From Planctomycetaceae bacterium (GTDB lineage: Bacteria; Planctomycetota; Planctomycetia; Planctomycetales; Planctomycetaceae): a DNA stretch of 6,126 nt. Location of the stretch: contig JAGQQP010000269.1 in assembly GCA_020426085.1 (NCBI GenBank), positions 1 to 6,126 on the forward strand, in the 5' to 3' direction. The stretch's first letter is position 1. The number at the start of each line of letters is the position of its first letter. Below are positions 1 through 5,903 of this stretch, one piece after another. The position numbers were made by a program, and so were the translations under genes. The notes under the pieces were generated by a model. That model did no database searches and had not been told where the DNA came from. It was given only the letters and a program-made list of their open reading frames with translations.

Positions 1-63
1 CAGCTCTCTCCTTGTGTTGAATCGGACCGGAAAATAACAATGATATTTCGCTCACTTTTCACA

Positions 64-139
64 CAGTTCCTATTAGAACTGATTTGCGATATTATTTGTT
101 TTGCTTTTCACCGGAATTTTCATATTTTTTCAATTCCGG
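64..139. repeat. Two short inverted repeats upstream of the shikimate-kinase gene
   Basis: Two small dyads lie in the AT-rich spacer before the first gene. CAGTTC (64-69) pairs with GAACTG (76-81) across a 6-nt loop. CCGGAATT (111-118) pairs perfectly with AATTCCGG (132-139) across a 13-nt T-rich loop. Neither is followed directly by a clear run of T after the second arm, so they are not convincing terminators. They could be operator sites or structure in the leader of the aromatic operon, or they could be chance. I see no coding sequence in positions 1-270 and no convincing -35/-10 pair. Confidence 0.3.
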
Positions 140-270
140 CGGACTCGAATAATCGTAAGCCCTTATTTATCAGATAGATACTGCTTTCATGTTTTTGTGC
201 ACCGATCTTTGTGCCTTCCTGAAAAAAAAACAGCGCCTCCCTGAAATTCCGCTGATGACGGAGTCCCCGG

Positions 271-792
271 ATGGCTGCTGAAAGTGCACCTGAGAAACAG
301 GGGGTCATCCTGATTGGTATGCCCGGGTCGGGAAAGTCGACCGTGGGGAAACTACTGTCTGAACAGACAGGTCTTCCCTTTCTGGATACGGATGCATTAA
401 TTGAAGCCGGCGAGTCAAAACGGCTGGCGGAAATCATCTCGCATCACTCGTCTGAAGGATTCCGGAAAATCGAGGCAGCATATGTTCAATCGATCCAATC
501 AGCAGGATCGGTAATTTCTACTGGCGGAAGCGTCTGTTACAGCCGCGAAGCCATGCAACATCTGGGCAGTCTTGGTACCATAGTCTGGCTGGATGTGTCA
601 CCCGAAGTACTGGAGCAGCGGGTGGCCGATGCGTTTGACCGGGGCGTGCTGATTGAACCGGGAACGACGCTGGCCGACTTGTACGACAGTCGCTTCCCAC
701 TATATGAACTGTATGCACAATTAAAAATCGAGTCGTCGCTGCTGACACCTGAGGAAGCTGTTTCCCGGATCTGTGAACAACTGAGTCTCTAA
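271..792 (+). CDS. Shikimate kinase-like P-loop kinase
   Basis: Probable ATP-dependent kinase of the shikimate kinase family (shikimate to shikimate-3-phosphate, cytoplasmic). The 173-residue length is normal for the family. Visible motifs, in order, are the Walker A loop GMPGSGKST (residues 16-24), the acceptor-binding DTD (39-41), FRKIE (64-68) with the arginine and glutamate expected at the substrate site, STGGS (83-87), the lid arginine in DRGVL (R124), and the C-terminal arginine in SRFPLYELYA (R141). Two positions depart from classical AroK/AroL: the third glycine of GGG is serine, and the lid RPLL reads RGVL. I recall these changes from a distinct subgroup that is usually annotated as shikimate kinase, so the acceptor might differ (a small hydroxylated metabolite such as homoserine is one possibility). 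The start is fixed by an in-frame TGA at 256-258, and ACGGAG sits 7 nt before the ATG. A DAHP synthase gene follows after 36 nt, which supports an aromatic role. Confidence 0.85.
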   Translation: MAAESAPEKQGVILIGMPGSGKSTVGKLLSEQTGLPFLDTDALIEAGESKRLAEIISHHSSEGFRKIEAAYVQSIQSAGSVISTGGSVCYSREAMQHLGSLGTIVWLDVSPEVLEQRVADAFDRGVLIEPGTTLADLYDSRFPLYELYAQLKIESSLLTPEEAVSRICEQLSL

Positions 793-828
793 TATAATCA
801 TCAACTGATACCAAACTCTTGATAGTAA

Positions 829-1893
829 ATGAAAAACGATAGCAAGCCGATGTTACCCATTCAAAACGTCAACATTCATGATTCCGTCCGCCTGGTTGCA
901 CCACAGGAACTGAAAGACACTTACAAGCGGACCGACAAAGTCACCGAGACCGTTGGCGAATCGCGCGAACAGATCAAACGCATCCTCTCGGGAGAAGATC
1001 ATCGGCTCATCGTGGTCGTCGGCCCCTGCTCGATCCACGATCCCAACGCCGCCATCGAGTACGCAAAGCGACTCAAAGAACTCGCCGCCAAGGTAGACGA
1101 CCGGATGTTCCTGATCATGCGGGTCTACTTCGAAAAGCCGCGCACCACGGTTGGCTGGAAAGGACTGATCAACGATCCGCACCTGGATGGCACCTTCGAT
1201 GTCTCGTCCGGTCTGAAGATCGCCCGCCAGCTGTTGCTGCAGATCGGCGAACTGGGCGTGCCCGCTGCAACCGAAATGCTGGAACCGATCACACCTCAAT
1301 ACATTGCCGACGCGATCTCAATCGCTTCCATCGGCGCCCGCACTACAGAATCTCCCACACACCGCCAGATGGCCAGCGGACTCTCGATGCCCGTCGGTTA
1401 TAAAAACGGTACGGACGGAAGTCTCGACGTCGCGCTGAATGCGATGCTCGCCGCACAAAGCCCCCACAGCTTTCTGGGGATTGATGCGGACGGTCAGACC
1501 TGTGTGGTCAACACCAAAGGCAATCCCTGGGGTCACCTGATTCTGCGTGGCGGACGTTCCGGCCCGAACTATTCGCGGGAACATCTGGAAGAAGCCAGCA
1601 AGAGCCTGCAGGCCGCCGGCCTGTCACCCCGGTTCATGGTGGACTGCAGCCATGCGAATTCCAACAAAGACTATCGCAACCAGGGGAAAGTCTGGAACGA
1701 CGTCATCGACCAGCGCGTCGCCGGCAACGATACGATTATCGGCCTGATGCTGGAAAGCAATCTGCATTCCGGCAATCAGAGTCTGCCCGAAGATCTGTCG
1801 CAGCTCCAGTACGGAGTCTCGATCACCGATGAATGCATCGACTGGGAAGAGACCGAAACCCTGATCATGACAGCTCACGAAAAACTGTCGTAA
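829..1893 (+). CDS. aroG: 3-deoxy-7-phosphoheptulonate synthase (DAHP synthase), class I AroFGH type
   Basis: Condenses phosphoenolpyruvate and erythrose-4-phosphate to DAHP, the committed first step of the shikimate pathway (cytoplasmic, metal-dependent). The 354-residue protein aligns by eye along its whole length with E. coli AroG/AroF/AroH. Recognisable blocks are GPCSIH (65-70), MRVYFEKPRTTVGWKGLIND (97-116), GARTTES (169-175), GYKNGTDG (190-197), LRGG (239-242), SHANS (274-278) and SITDECIDWE (331-340). The four metal ligands expected from AroG are present: C67, H275, E309 and D334. The substrate-binding residues R98, K103, R171, K192 and R240 are also present. An N-terminal extension of about 50 residues, like that of the allosterically inhibited enzymes, suggests feedback control, but I cannot say by which amino acid. 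The start is fixed by a TAA at 826-828 directly before the ATG. There is no good Shine-Dalgarno sequence, so translation may depend on the upstream gene. The symbol denotes the family rather than a proven isozyme. Confidence 0.96.
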   Translation: MKNDSKPMLPIQNVNIHDSVRLVAPQELKDTYKRTDKVTETVGESREQIKRILSGEDHRLIVVVGPCSIHDPNAAIEYAKRLKELAAKVDDRMFLIMRVYFEKPRTTVGWKGLINDPHLDGTFDVSSGLKIARQLLLQIGELGVPAATEMLEPITPQYIADAISIASIGARTTESPTHRQMASGLSMPVGYKNGTDGSLDVALNAMLAAQSPHSFLGIDADGQTCVVNTKGNPWGHLILRGGRSGPNYSREHLEEASKSLQAAGLSPRFMVDCSHANSNKDYRNQGKVWNDVIDQRVAGNDTIIGLMLESNLHSGNQSLPEDLSQLQYGVSITDECIDWEETETLIMTAHEKLS

Positions 1894-1956
1894 GCGGTCT
1901 GGAGTACAAGAAAGTCTCATAGATTTCACCAAAACACAGGGTGGCCTGTCGCTGCG

Positions 1957-1980
1957 CAGAGAATTCTTTTCTGACTTTTT
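1957..1980 (+). terminator. Weak candidate terminator after the DAHP synthase gene
   Basis: CAGAGAA (1957-1963) can pair with TTTTCTG (1967-1973) around a 3-nt loop, with one G-U pair. Two bases later comes TTTTT (1976-1980). The stem is AT-rich and therefore weak, but its place about 65 nt after the stop codon and the T-run fit a terminator for the aromatic operon. It could equally be chance. Confidence 0.3.
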
Positions 1981-2080
1981 CATTCAGTAACGCAGCGGAT
2001 TCCTATAAGATGAGAACTCGTCATTTTCCAATCCCTTCCGTGGAGGTACGACGATCGATTCGCTGCAGGAACAGAAATTC

Positions 2081-2905
2081 ATGAAAGAGACGTTAAGCTA
2101 CCAGGCTTATTTGAAGAGTCCCTATAAAAGCATTAAGCACAGCACGTATTTCGAAGTGTACGATGACCTGTTTTCCCGCTACCGGGGAAAGGGGATCACG
2201 TTTGTCGAAATTGGTGTGCTGGGGGGCGGCTCGCTTTTTATGTGGCGGGAGTTTCTGGGGCCGGACGCCAGAATAATTGGCGTCGATATGAACCCGAACG
2301 CCAGAAAATGGGAAAGCGAAGGCTTTGAAATTTTTATCGGCAACCAGGCTGACGAACAGTTCTGGCAAGAGTTTAAAAACCAGGTCGGCCGCGCGGATGT
2401 GATCCTGGATGATGGCGGACACACATTCGAACAACAGATCATCACAACCGAAATGCTGCTCGACATGATCAACGACCATGGCATGCTCGTTGTCGAAGAT
2501 ACCCATACTTCTTATATGGACGGGTTCGGTTACAGACGATTTTCCTTTCTGGAATACGTCAAACGTTTCATCGACAAAATCAATCAGCGCTATAGCCAGT
2601 TTGACCTAACAGCCGCCGACCATCGGGTCTGGTCGATTCAGACGTACGAATCTTTCGTAGCCTTTCACATTAACCGAAAAGCATCGAACCTCATTTCAGA
2701 GCGTACCGACAACGGCGGCGAGTACGACCAGGCAGAAGGCTACCGCTATTCAGATAACGAAGCGCTGAAACGGATGGATGCGCTGGTAATCAAGCTGAAT
2801 TTTCTGAAATACATACCAGGTGTGAAGTGGCTAAACTCGAAACTGAGAAGCCACTTCATCGTCAAAAGATCAAAAGACAGATTGAAGCAGTTCTTTCAAA
2901 AGTGA
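2081..2905 (+). CDS. Class I SAM-dependent methyltransferase, TylF/MycE/cephalosporin-hydroxylase-like
   Basis: Likely a cytoplasmic S-adenosylmethionine-dependent O-methyltransferase of the type found in sugar or natural-product modification (macrocin O-methyltransferase TylF, MycE, and CmcI-like proteins). The 274-residue protein shows the Rossmann motif I VEIGVLGGG (42-50), the acidic end of strand 2 in GVDMNP (67-72, D69 probably contacting the SAM ribose), then DVILDDGGHTFEQQ (106-119). The DDGGH block resembles the metal-binding and catalytic DDGSH-type segment of this family. VVEDTHTSY (137-145) follows. The last 30 residues or so are rich in lysine and arginine. The start is the first ATG/GTG/TTG after an in-frame TAA at 2006-2008, with CAGGA 10 nt upstream. 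The gene stands 187 nt after the DAHP synthase gene and has no glycosyltransferase beside it, so the acceptor cannot be told from context; a polysaccharide sugar is one possibility. Confidence 0.85.
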   Translation: MKETLSYQAYLKSPYKSIKHSTYFEVYDDLFSRYRGKGITFVEIGVLGGGSLFMWREFLGPDARIIGVDMNPNARKWESEGFEIFIGNQADEQFWQEFKNQVGRADVILDDGGHTFEQQIITTEMLLDMINDHGMLVVEDTHTSYMDGFGYRRFSFLEYVKRFIDKINQRYSQFDLTAADHRVWSIQTYESFVAFHINRKASNLISERTDNGGEYDQAEGYRYSDNEALKRMDALVIKLNFLKYIPGVKWLNSKLRSHFIVKRSKDRLKQFFQK

Positions 2906-3027
2906 AATCGAAATTCCACTGACTGATTCAAGATGACACAGAACTAAAGTACCCCGACCTGTTCTCACGCCATGATTTCGTTACGATAGAATCGCGCATC
3001 CGATCCATCACAATCTGACAAACAAGC

Positions 3028-3032
3028 GGGAG
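3028..3032 (+). promoter_or_regulatory. Ribosome binding site of the YjbQ gene
   Basis: GGGAG lies 11 nt before the ATG at 3044. The spacing is on the long side but acceptable, and no other in-frame start offers a better match to the beginning of the family. Confidence 0.5.
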
Positions 3033-3043
3033 TCGAACCCACT

Positions 3044-3478
3044 ATGAAAACACTGACCAAAGAACTCTGGATGGACATCCCCAAACGCCGACAGATCATC
3101 TCGATTCACAACGAGGTCGAACAACTGGTCTCCCAAAGCGGCGTCCAGGACGGCCTGTGCCTGGTGAATGCGATGCATATCACCGCTTCGGTGTTCATCA
3201 ACGATAACGAGTCCGGCCTGCATGCCGATTATGATCGCTGGCTGGAGCAGTTGGCCCCCTTCGATGCAGGCAGTGATCCTGCTACCGGCGGATATCTGCA
3301 CAATCGCACGGGCGAAGACAACGCCGATGCGCACCACAAACGCCAGATCATGGGCCGTGAAGTCGTCGTCGCCATCACTGACGGACGGCTCCACCTGGGA
3401 CCGTGGGAACACATTTTTTATTACGAATTTGACGGCCGACGGCGGAAACGGATTCTGGTCAAGATTATTGGGGAGTGA
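3044..3478 (+). CDS. yjbQ: YjbQ family protein (UPF0047, secondary thiamine-phosphate synthase type)
   Basis: Single-domain YjbQ/UPF0047 protein of 144 residues, the usual family length. Conserved blocks are [20 protein letters not shown] (37-56), with H45, T47 and E56; [20 protein letters not shown] (85-104), with H86, N93, H97 and H98; and the C-terminal signature [20 protein letters not shown] (111-130). The histidines form the presumed metal and active site. Members have been linked to weak thiamine-phosphate synthase activity, but the physiological role is unsettled and nothing here (no other thi gene) supports thiamine synthesis. The gene is G+C-rich compared with what follows. Its stop codon lies only 6 nt before the next gene, and both are in the same reading frame, so the two are probably cotranscribed. 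Confidence 0.92.
   Translation: MKTLTKELWMDIPKRRQIISIHNEVEQLVSQSGVQDGLCLVNAMHITASVFINDNESGLHADYDRWLEQLAPFDAGSDPATGGYLHNRTGEDNADAHHKRQIMGREVVVAITDGRLHLGPWEHIFYYEFDGRRRKRILVKIIGE
3470..3475 (+). promoter_or_regulatory. Ribosome binding site within the end of yjbQ
   Basis: GGGGAG overlaps the last yjbQ codons and sits 9 nt before the ATG at 3485. It supports that start and suggests translational coupling of the downstream gene to yjbQ. Confidence 0.6.
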
Positions 3479-3484
3479 GCTGAG

Positions 3485-3901
3485 ATGGTTCTTTCTTATG
3501 GAGGTGAATTAGATGGCGACGAGGTATTAGCAAAACTATCAAACCTGCCATACGAACAGATTGAGTTTGTACCTGAGGTAACTCTCGAAACAGTGAATTC
3601 AATCGAGCGAGGTATACTTTACCTCATGGCTTTTTGGAGTGACCTGGCAATGAAGGGATTCGCAACTCTGACAAAAGAACTCAATCAACATGACACCAAA
3701 CATCTTAGAATTGTGGTCGCTGACGTAGATGGTGCGAGTAATCTTAATCAATTGAAAGAGGTTTCTAACTCAATTAACAACGGAGACGGCAACACCCTCT
3801 GGATACGTAATGGTAAAGTCCTCGCAACTTTAACGCCGATCAGTGGAGGTTGGGATCAGCTCAAACTAAAGAATTGCATGTCTCAACTTGACATTGAATA
3901 A
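3485..3901 (+). CDS. Thioredoxin-fold-like protein lacking the CXXC pair
   Basis: I do not recognise a named family, but the layout resembles a thioredoxin-like domain. A helical N-terminal part (1-40) is followed by the strand ILYLMAFW (44-51), then SDLAMKGFATLTKELN (52-67) in the place of the redox loop and helix 2, then the strand LRIVVADVDG (74-83), and GNTLWIRNGKVLATLTP (102-118), which matches the thioredoxin beta3-beta4 hairpin with its conserved G-K/V pattern. Where thioredoxins have WCGPC, this protein has WSDLA. It therefore has no redox cysteines there and could act only as a binding or scaffold domain. The start is fixed by the in-frame yjbQ stop at 3476-3478. The gene is clearly more A+T-rich than yjbQ, which fits transfer. 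It precedes a CdiI-type immunity gene, so an immunity role is possible but unproven. The fold call is inference. Confidence 0.6.
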   Translation: MVLSYGGELDGDEVLAKLSNLPYEQIEFVPEVTLETVNSIERGILYLMAFWSDLAMKGFATLTKELNQHDTKHLRIVVADVDGASNLNQLKEVSNSINNGDGNTLWIRNGKVLATLTPISGGWDQLKLKNCMSQLDIE

Positions 3902-4168
3902 GTCTGATTTCTCATGTTATACAATCGTTTATTCTGTAGTATTTGAAAGTCTGGCTGTTACTCACACAGACATCATAAATGACAACTATACGTCAAGTTT
4001 TTACTATTCACTTCTTCTAACCAGCATTCGCCACAATTGACGAAAGGTACAGATAGACTATTCGAAAACCTGGAATCCGCAGACTTATGATGAAACGCTG
4101 AAATGCTCGATGAGATGACCTTCCTCGCAATTTCGAGGATTCTGGTGCTGGGCATGGGAGTTTAAAAA
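3902..4168. other. AT-rich spacer, possible decayed coding sequence at 4041-4165
   Basis: This 267-nt gap separates the thioredoxin-like and CdiI-type genes. I see no intact gene and no convincing promoter or terminator. Two short open stretches in different frames sit end to end. Positions 4041-4115 read through DYSKTWNPQTYDETLK, and 4103-4165 encode a 20-residue ORF ending RILVLGMGV and TAA. Together they could be a frameshifted remnant of a gene that once preceded the immunity gene, or chance. A short dyad, TCCTCG (4122-4127) with CGAGGA (4134-4139), lies inside it. Confidence 0.3.
4156..4160 (+). promoter_or_regulatory. Ribosome binding site that decides a TTG start
   Basis: GGGAG lies 8 nt before the TTG at 4169, and an in-frame TAA at 4163-4165 excludes any earlier start. 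The next in-frame ATG is after the conserved N-terminal block of the family, so the TTG is very likely the true start. Confidence 0.7.
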
Positions 4169-4597
4169 TTGAAAACAAACTTCGACCGTCGAAAAAGTTT
4201 GCAGGAACTGGAAAACGATGACTGGGGAGAACCAGACTTCGACTCTTCCCTTGTGATAACCTGTCATCGTTTACGGAGAGTTCCTCTGGAGGACTTCTCA
4301 ACAGAAGATCTGCGAATTATGATCGGTCAACAGATCAGTTTGTTTTTTCTTATTCCTCTTGCATTGGAATCTCTCGAAGAAAATCCACTGGCGGAGGGCC
4401 ACTGCTATCCCGGTGATTTACTGAACGCTGTATTAGGCATCCGGGAGTCATTCTGGAGTCTGCACACCGACAAGCGCGAAGTTCTTCGTCGGGTCATCAC
4501 CAAAGCAAACGAAATATTAGGCTCGCTGAAAGAAGACGAACCAAGAATTGTCCGCCAGGTTTTGGCGAATGCACCAGACTCACTGACCGATCCGTAA
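4169..4597 (+). CDS. CdiI-family contact-dependent growth inhibition immunity protein
   Basis: Resembles the small cytoplasmic CdiI-type immunity proteins (the Pfam family I know as CdiI_2), which bind and neutralise the toxic C-terminal domain delivered by a neighbouring cell. Features I recognise from the family are LENDDWGEP (14-22), DSSLVITCHRLRRVPLEDFS (25-44), TEDLRIMIGQQISLFFLIPLAL (45-66), and LEENPLAEGHCYPGDLLNAVL (69-89) followed by ESFW. The protein has 142 residues, most of it this domain, with a charged helical tail. It starts at TTG with a good Shine-Dalgarno sequence. No CdiA, Rhs or other toxin gene is in the window, so this is either an orphan immunity gene or part of an array of collected immunity genes. 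The cognate toxin cannot be predicted from the sequence. AGGAG follows its stop by one nt, pointing to coupling with the next gene. Confidence 0.85.
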   Translation: MKTNFDRRKSLQELENDDWGEPDFDSSLVITCHRLRRVPLEDFSTEDLRIMIGQQISLFFLIPLALESLEENPLAEGHCYPGDLLNAVLGIRESFWSLHTDKREVLRRVITKANEILGSLKEDEPRIVRQVLANAPDSLTDP

Positions 4598-4598
4598 C

Positions 4599-4603
4599 AG
4601 GAG
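4599..4603 (+). promoter_or_regulatory. Shine-Dalgarno sequence with no standard start codon behind it
   Basis: AGGAG begins one nt after the TAA of the CdiI-type gene. Within the next 12 nt there is no ATG, GTG or TTG in any frame. The only in-frame candidate for the following gene is ATA at 4606, which is too close. This fits loss of an original start codon or use of a rare one. Confidence 0.5.
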
Positions 4604-4686
4604 AAATATCATTCAGCAATACTAAACAAGACAACCGTGAACTTTCAAAAGCAGAAATCATCGTCGCACAATCGCTGCGGGTACTC

Positions 4687-5103
4687 TTGATCCAGACTGC
4701 TGTGGGTCCGCCTTTTGAAGAGACCGAAGATTGCCGACGACTTTTAAGTGCATTCAATTATTTTATCCCGGAAGTGCTCGCCGAAATTCATCCCGAATGG
4801 AAATCGGATGCGCTGGATGATCTGATACCGCTGGTTGCGAAACGGACCGGTGACAGAGAAGCGGTTCTTTTTGGCTTAAGCTGGCTGATCCGTGATCAGA
4901 CGGTGGTGCCGACGTATGTTCAACTGCAGATCGACCCAGATCTGGATCGCGTCAACTGGCTGGAATGTCGTATCGGCGAACGGGGGCCGCAGGGCATGCT
5001 CCGCCGACCGGGGAACTCTTTCGACAGACAGCTCTATCGACTGCAGGGCCGGGAAGATCTGATCGACTGGGCGTATCAAGTGACTTTTGGTGAGAAAAAA
5101 TAA
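4687..5103 (+). CDS. Hypothetical protein, true start uncertain and probably upstream
   Basis: Unrecognised family. The part after the first standard start (TTG, 4687) has 138 residues, acidic and without a signal peptide or membrane segment. An N-terminal half that is probably helical (RRLLSAFNYFIPEVLAEIHP, 17-36) leads into a probable beta-rich C-terminal half with VQLQIDPDLDRVNWLECRIG (78-97) and DLIDWAYQVTFG (124-135). The same frame stays open upstream with coding-like sequence (for example NRELSKAEIIVAQSLRVLL just before 4687). AGGAG at 4599-4603 also suggests that translation originally began near 4606-4615, but no ATG, GTG or TTG exists there. The annotated TTG is therefore a conservative choice. 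The end overlaps the next gene by 17 nt. Its position between an immunity gene and a DUF6314-like gene gives no firm function; another immunity protein is possible. Confidence 0.6.
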   Translation: MIQTAVGPPFEETEDCRRLLSAFNYFIPEVLAEIHPEWKSDALDDLIPLVAKRTGDREAVLFGLSWLIRDQTVVPTYVQLQIDPDLDRVNWLECRIGERGPQGMLRRPGNSFDRQLYRLQGREDLIDWAYQVTFGEKK

Positions 5104-5593
5104 ATCTGGATGGTATTGGATTTTTACTCTGAACACAAACTTTGATCTGCCAGTACTCTGGGAACGATTGGCAAAAGTCAGGTCGCTCCAATTTACGGCG
5201 GAATCCTTCGGTTCCGGGAGTGGGTGGAATGGCAGGGGCGCGGGTCCGGTCTCCATTGAAGTAGTTGATTCAGTAACACTCCTCTTTCATGAAACAGGTC
5301 AATGGTCCCCGCCGGAAGGCAGCATTCTGAATTTCACTAACGTCTTTCGTTGGACAGCCCTTCCCGACCAGCGACTTATACGTCTCGAACATTTGCGGTT
5401 TGGTCGGACGAACCCGGTTTATCTTTTCGATCTACAACAGACCAGTGAATCGCGCTGGGACTCCGTCGAGCCTCATGTCTGCAGCAATGATTTCTATACT
5501 GCGATGCTGGAATGCCAACAGGATCAGCTGCTCCTCGACTGGACCGTCAAAGGTGCAACGAAGAATGAGCGAATCCGTTACATCTATACATAA
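5087..5593 (+). CDS. DUF6314-like protein
   Basis: Small (168-residue) soluble protein that resembles DUF6314 domains, which are predicted calycin-like beta-barrels of unknown function. Supporting features are GWYWIF near the N-terminus (8-13), the G-rich FGSGSGWNGRGAG (41-53) leading into SIEVVDSVTLLFHETGQW (56-73), a middle W-strand (FRWT, 87-90), PHVCSNDFY (129-137), which fits the family's H-x-C-x-x-D-x-Y signature, and DWTVKGATKNERIRYIY (151-167), which fits the terminal W-x-V-x-G-P-x-K strand with alanine in place of proline. The TTG at 5087 or GTG at 5090 begins inside the previous gene (17- or 14-nt overlap), and no clear Shine-Dalgarno sequence is present, so translation is probably coupled. 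Directly after its stop an EEP-nuclease tail appears in another frame. Function is unknown. Confidence 0.65.
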   Translation: MVRKNKSGWYWIFTLNTNFDLPVLWERLAKVRSLQFTAESFGSGSGWNGRGAGPVSIEVVDSVTLLFHETGQWSPPEGSILNFTNVFRWTALPDQRLIRLEHLRFGRTNPVYLFDLQQTSESRWDSVEPHVCSNDFYTAMLECQQDQLLLDWTVKGATKNERIRYIYT

Positions 5594-5760
5594 ATCCTTC
5601 CATTGGTTCGGATCATTTCCCACTGCTTGTGGAACTGAGTTACGAACCCGAGGCGGCTGCCACCCAGGAAGGACCGAACCTGGATGCCGGGGACCAGAAA
5701 GATGCTGCCAAGGCTGTGCAGTCTGCCAGGGAAAAACATCCCGTTCCTGCGAAAAAATGA
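5590..5760 (+). pseudogene. Headless C-terminal fragment of an endonuclease/exonuclease/phosphatase (EEP) protein
   Basis: The frame ending at TGA 5758-5760 reads INPSIGSDHFPLLVELSYEP, followed by a polar alanine- and lysine-rich tail of about 35 residues ending HPVPAKK. GSDHFPLLVEL is the last catalytic block of the EEP (DNase I-like) superfamily, in which the histidine is the general base and the aspartate orients it. Nothing else of the fold is present. The frame is closed by TGA at 5566-5568 and has no start codon, and the preceding DNA belongs to the DUF6314-like gene in another frame. It is therefore a remnant left when the N-terminal 80 percent or more was removed or replaced. It was probably an ordinary host gene before the neighbouring cassette arrived. 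The junction is near 5590. Confidence 0.65.
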
Positions 5761-5888
5761 CTGCCCACCGCACAACCTGCGCGATCAGACACCAGATAAT
5801 CGTATTTTTTCTCTGTTTTTCTGGATTTTTTACGTATAAGATAATAGAGATAACAGACAGATATTGAATCTGGCTCTTTTCTGAGAGT

Positions 5889-5903
5889 TGGCACGTTGTT
5901 TGC
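5889..5903 (+). promoter_or_regulatory. Sigma-54 (RpoN) -24/-12 promoter
   Basis: TGGCACG (5889-5895), four bases, then TTGC (5900-5903) matches the sigma-54 consensus TGGCACG-N4-TTGC exactly, with the invariant GG and GC ten bases apart. Transcription would start near 5915, giving a leader of about 67 nt before the ATG at 5982. Sigma-54 promoters need an enhancer-binding ATPase. I see no convincing binding dyad upstream, although the AT-rich, T-tract-rich stretch at 5800-5880 could favour DNA bending. Confidence 0.8.

Noticed and set aside
853..1299. 148-residue open frame on the minus strand inside the DAHP synthase gene
   Set aside because: It lies entirely antisense to a well-supported, highly conserved gene and is open only because of codon bias.
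3500..3530. GGAGGT followed 7 nt later by ATG (3513) inside the thioredoxin-like gene
   Set aside because: The spacing is ideal, but the frame stops after five codons (MATRY), so it makes no protein; probably coincidence.
3888..3925. TTGACA (3888-3893) and TACAAT (3920-3925) as a sigma-70 promoter for the CdiI-type gene
   Set aside because: The two elements are 26 nt apart, far from the 16-18 nt needed, and no better-spaced partner exists for either.
3949..3971. GTCTG/CAGAC hairpin after the thioredoxin-like gene as a terminator
   Set aside because: Only five base pairs with a 13-nt loop and no T-run after it.
5400..5867. 155-residue open frame across the end of the DUF6314-like gene and beyond
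   Set aside because: Its first half is a shadow of the DUF6314-like gene, and the second half has cysteine/arginine-rich, low-information content. The EEP tail in another frame explains the same DNA much better.
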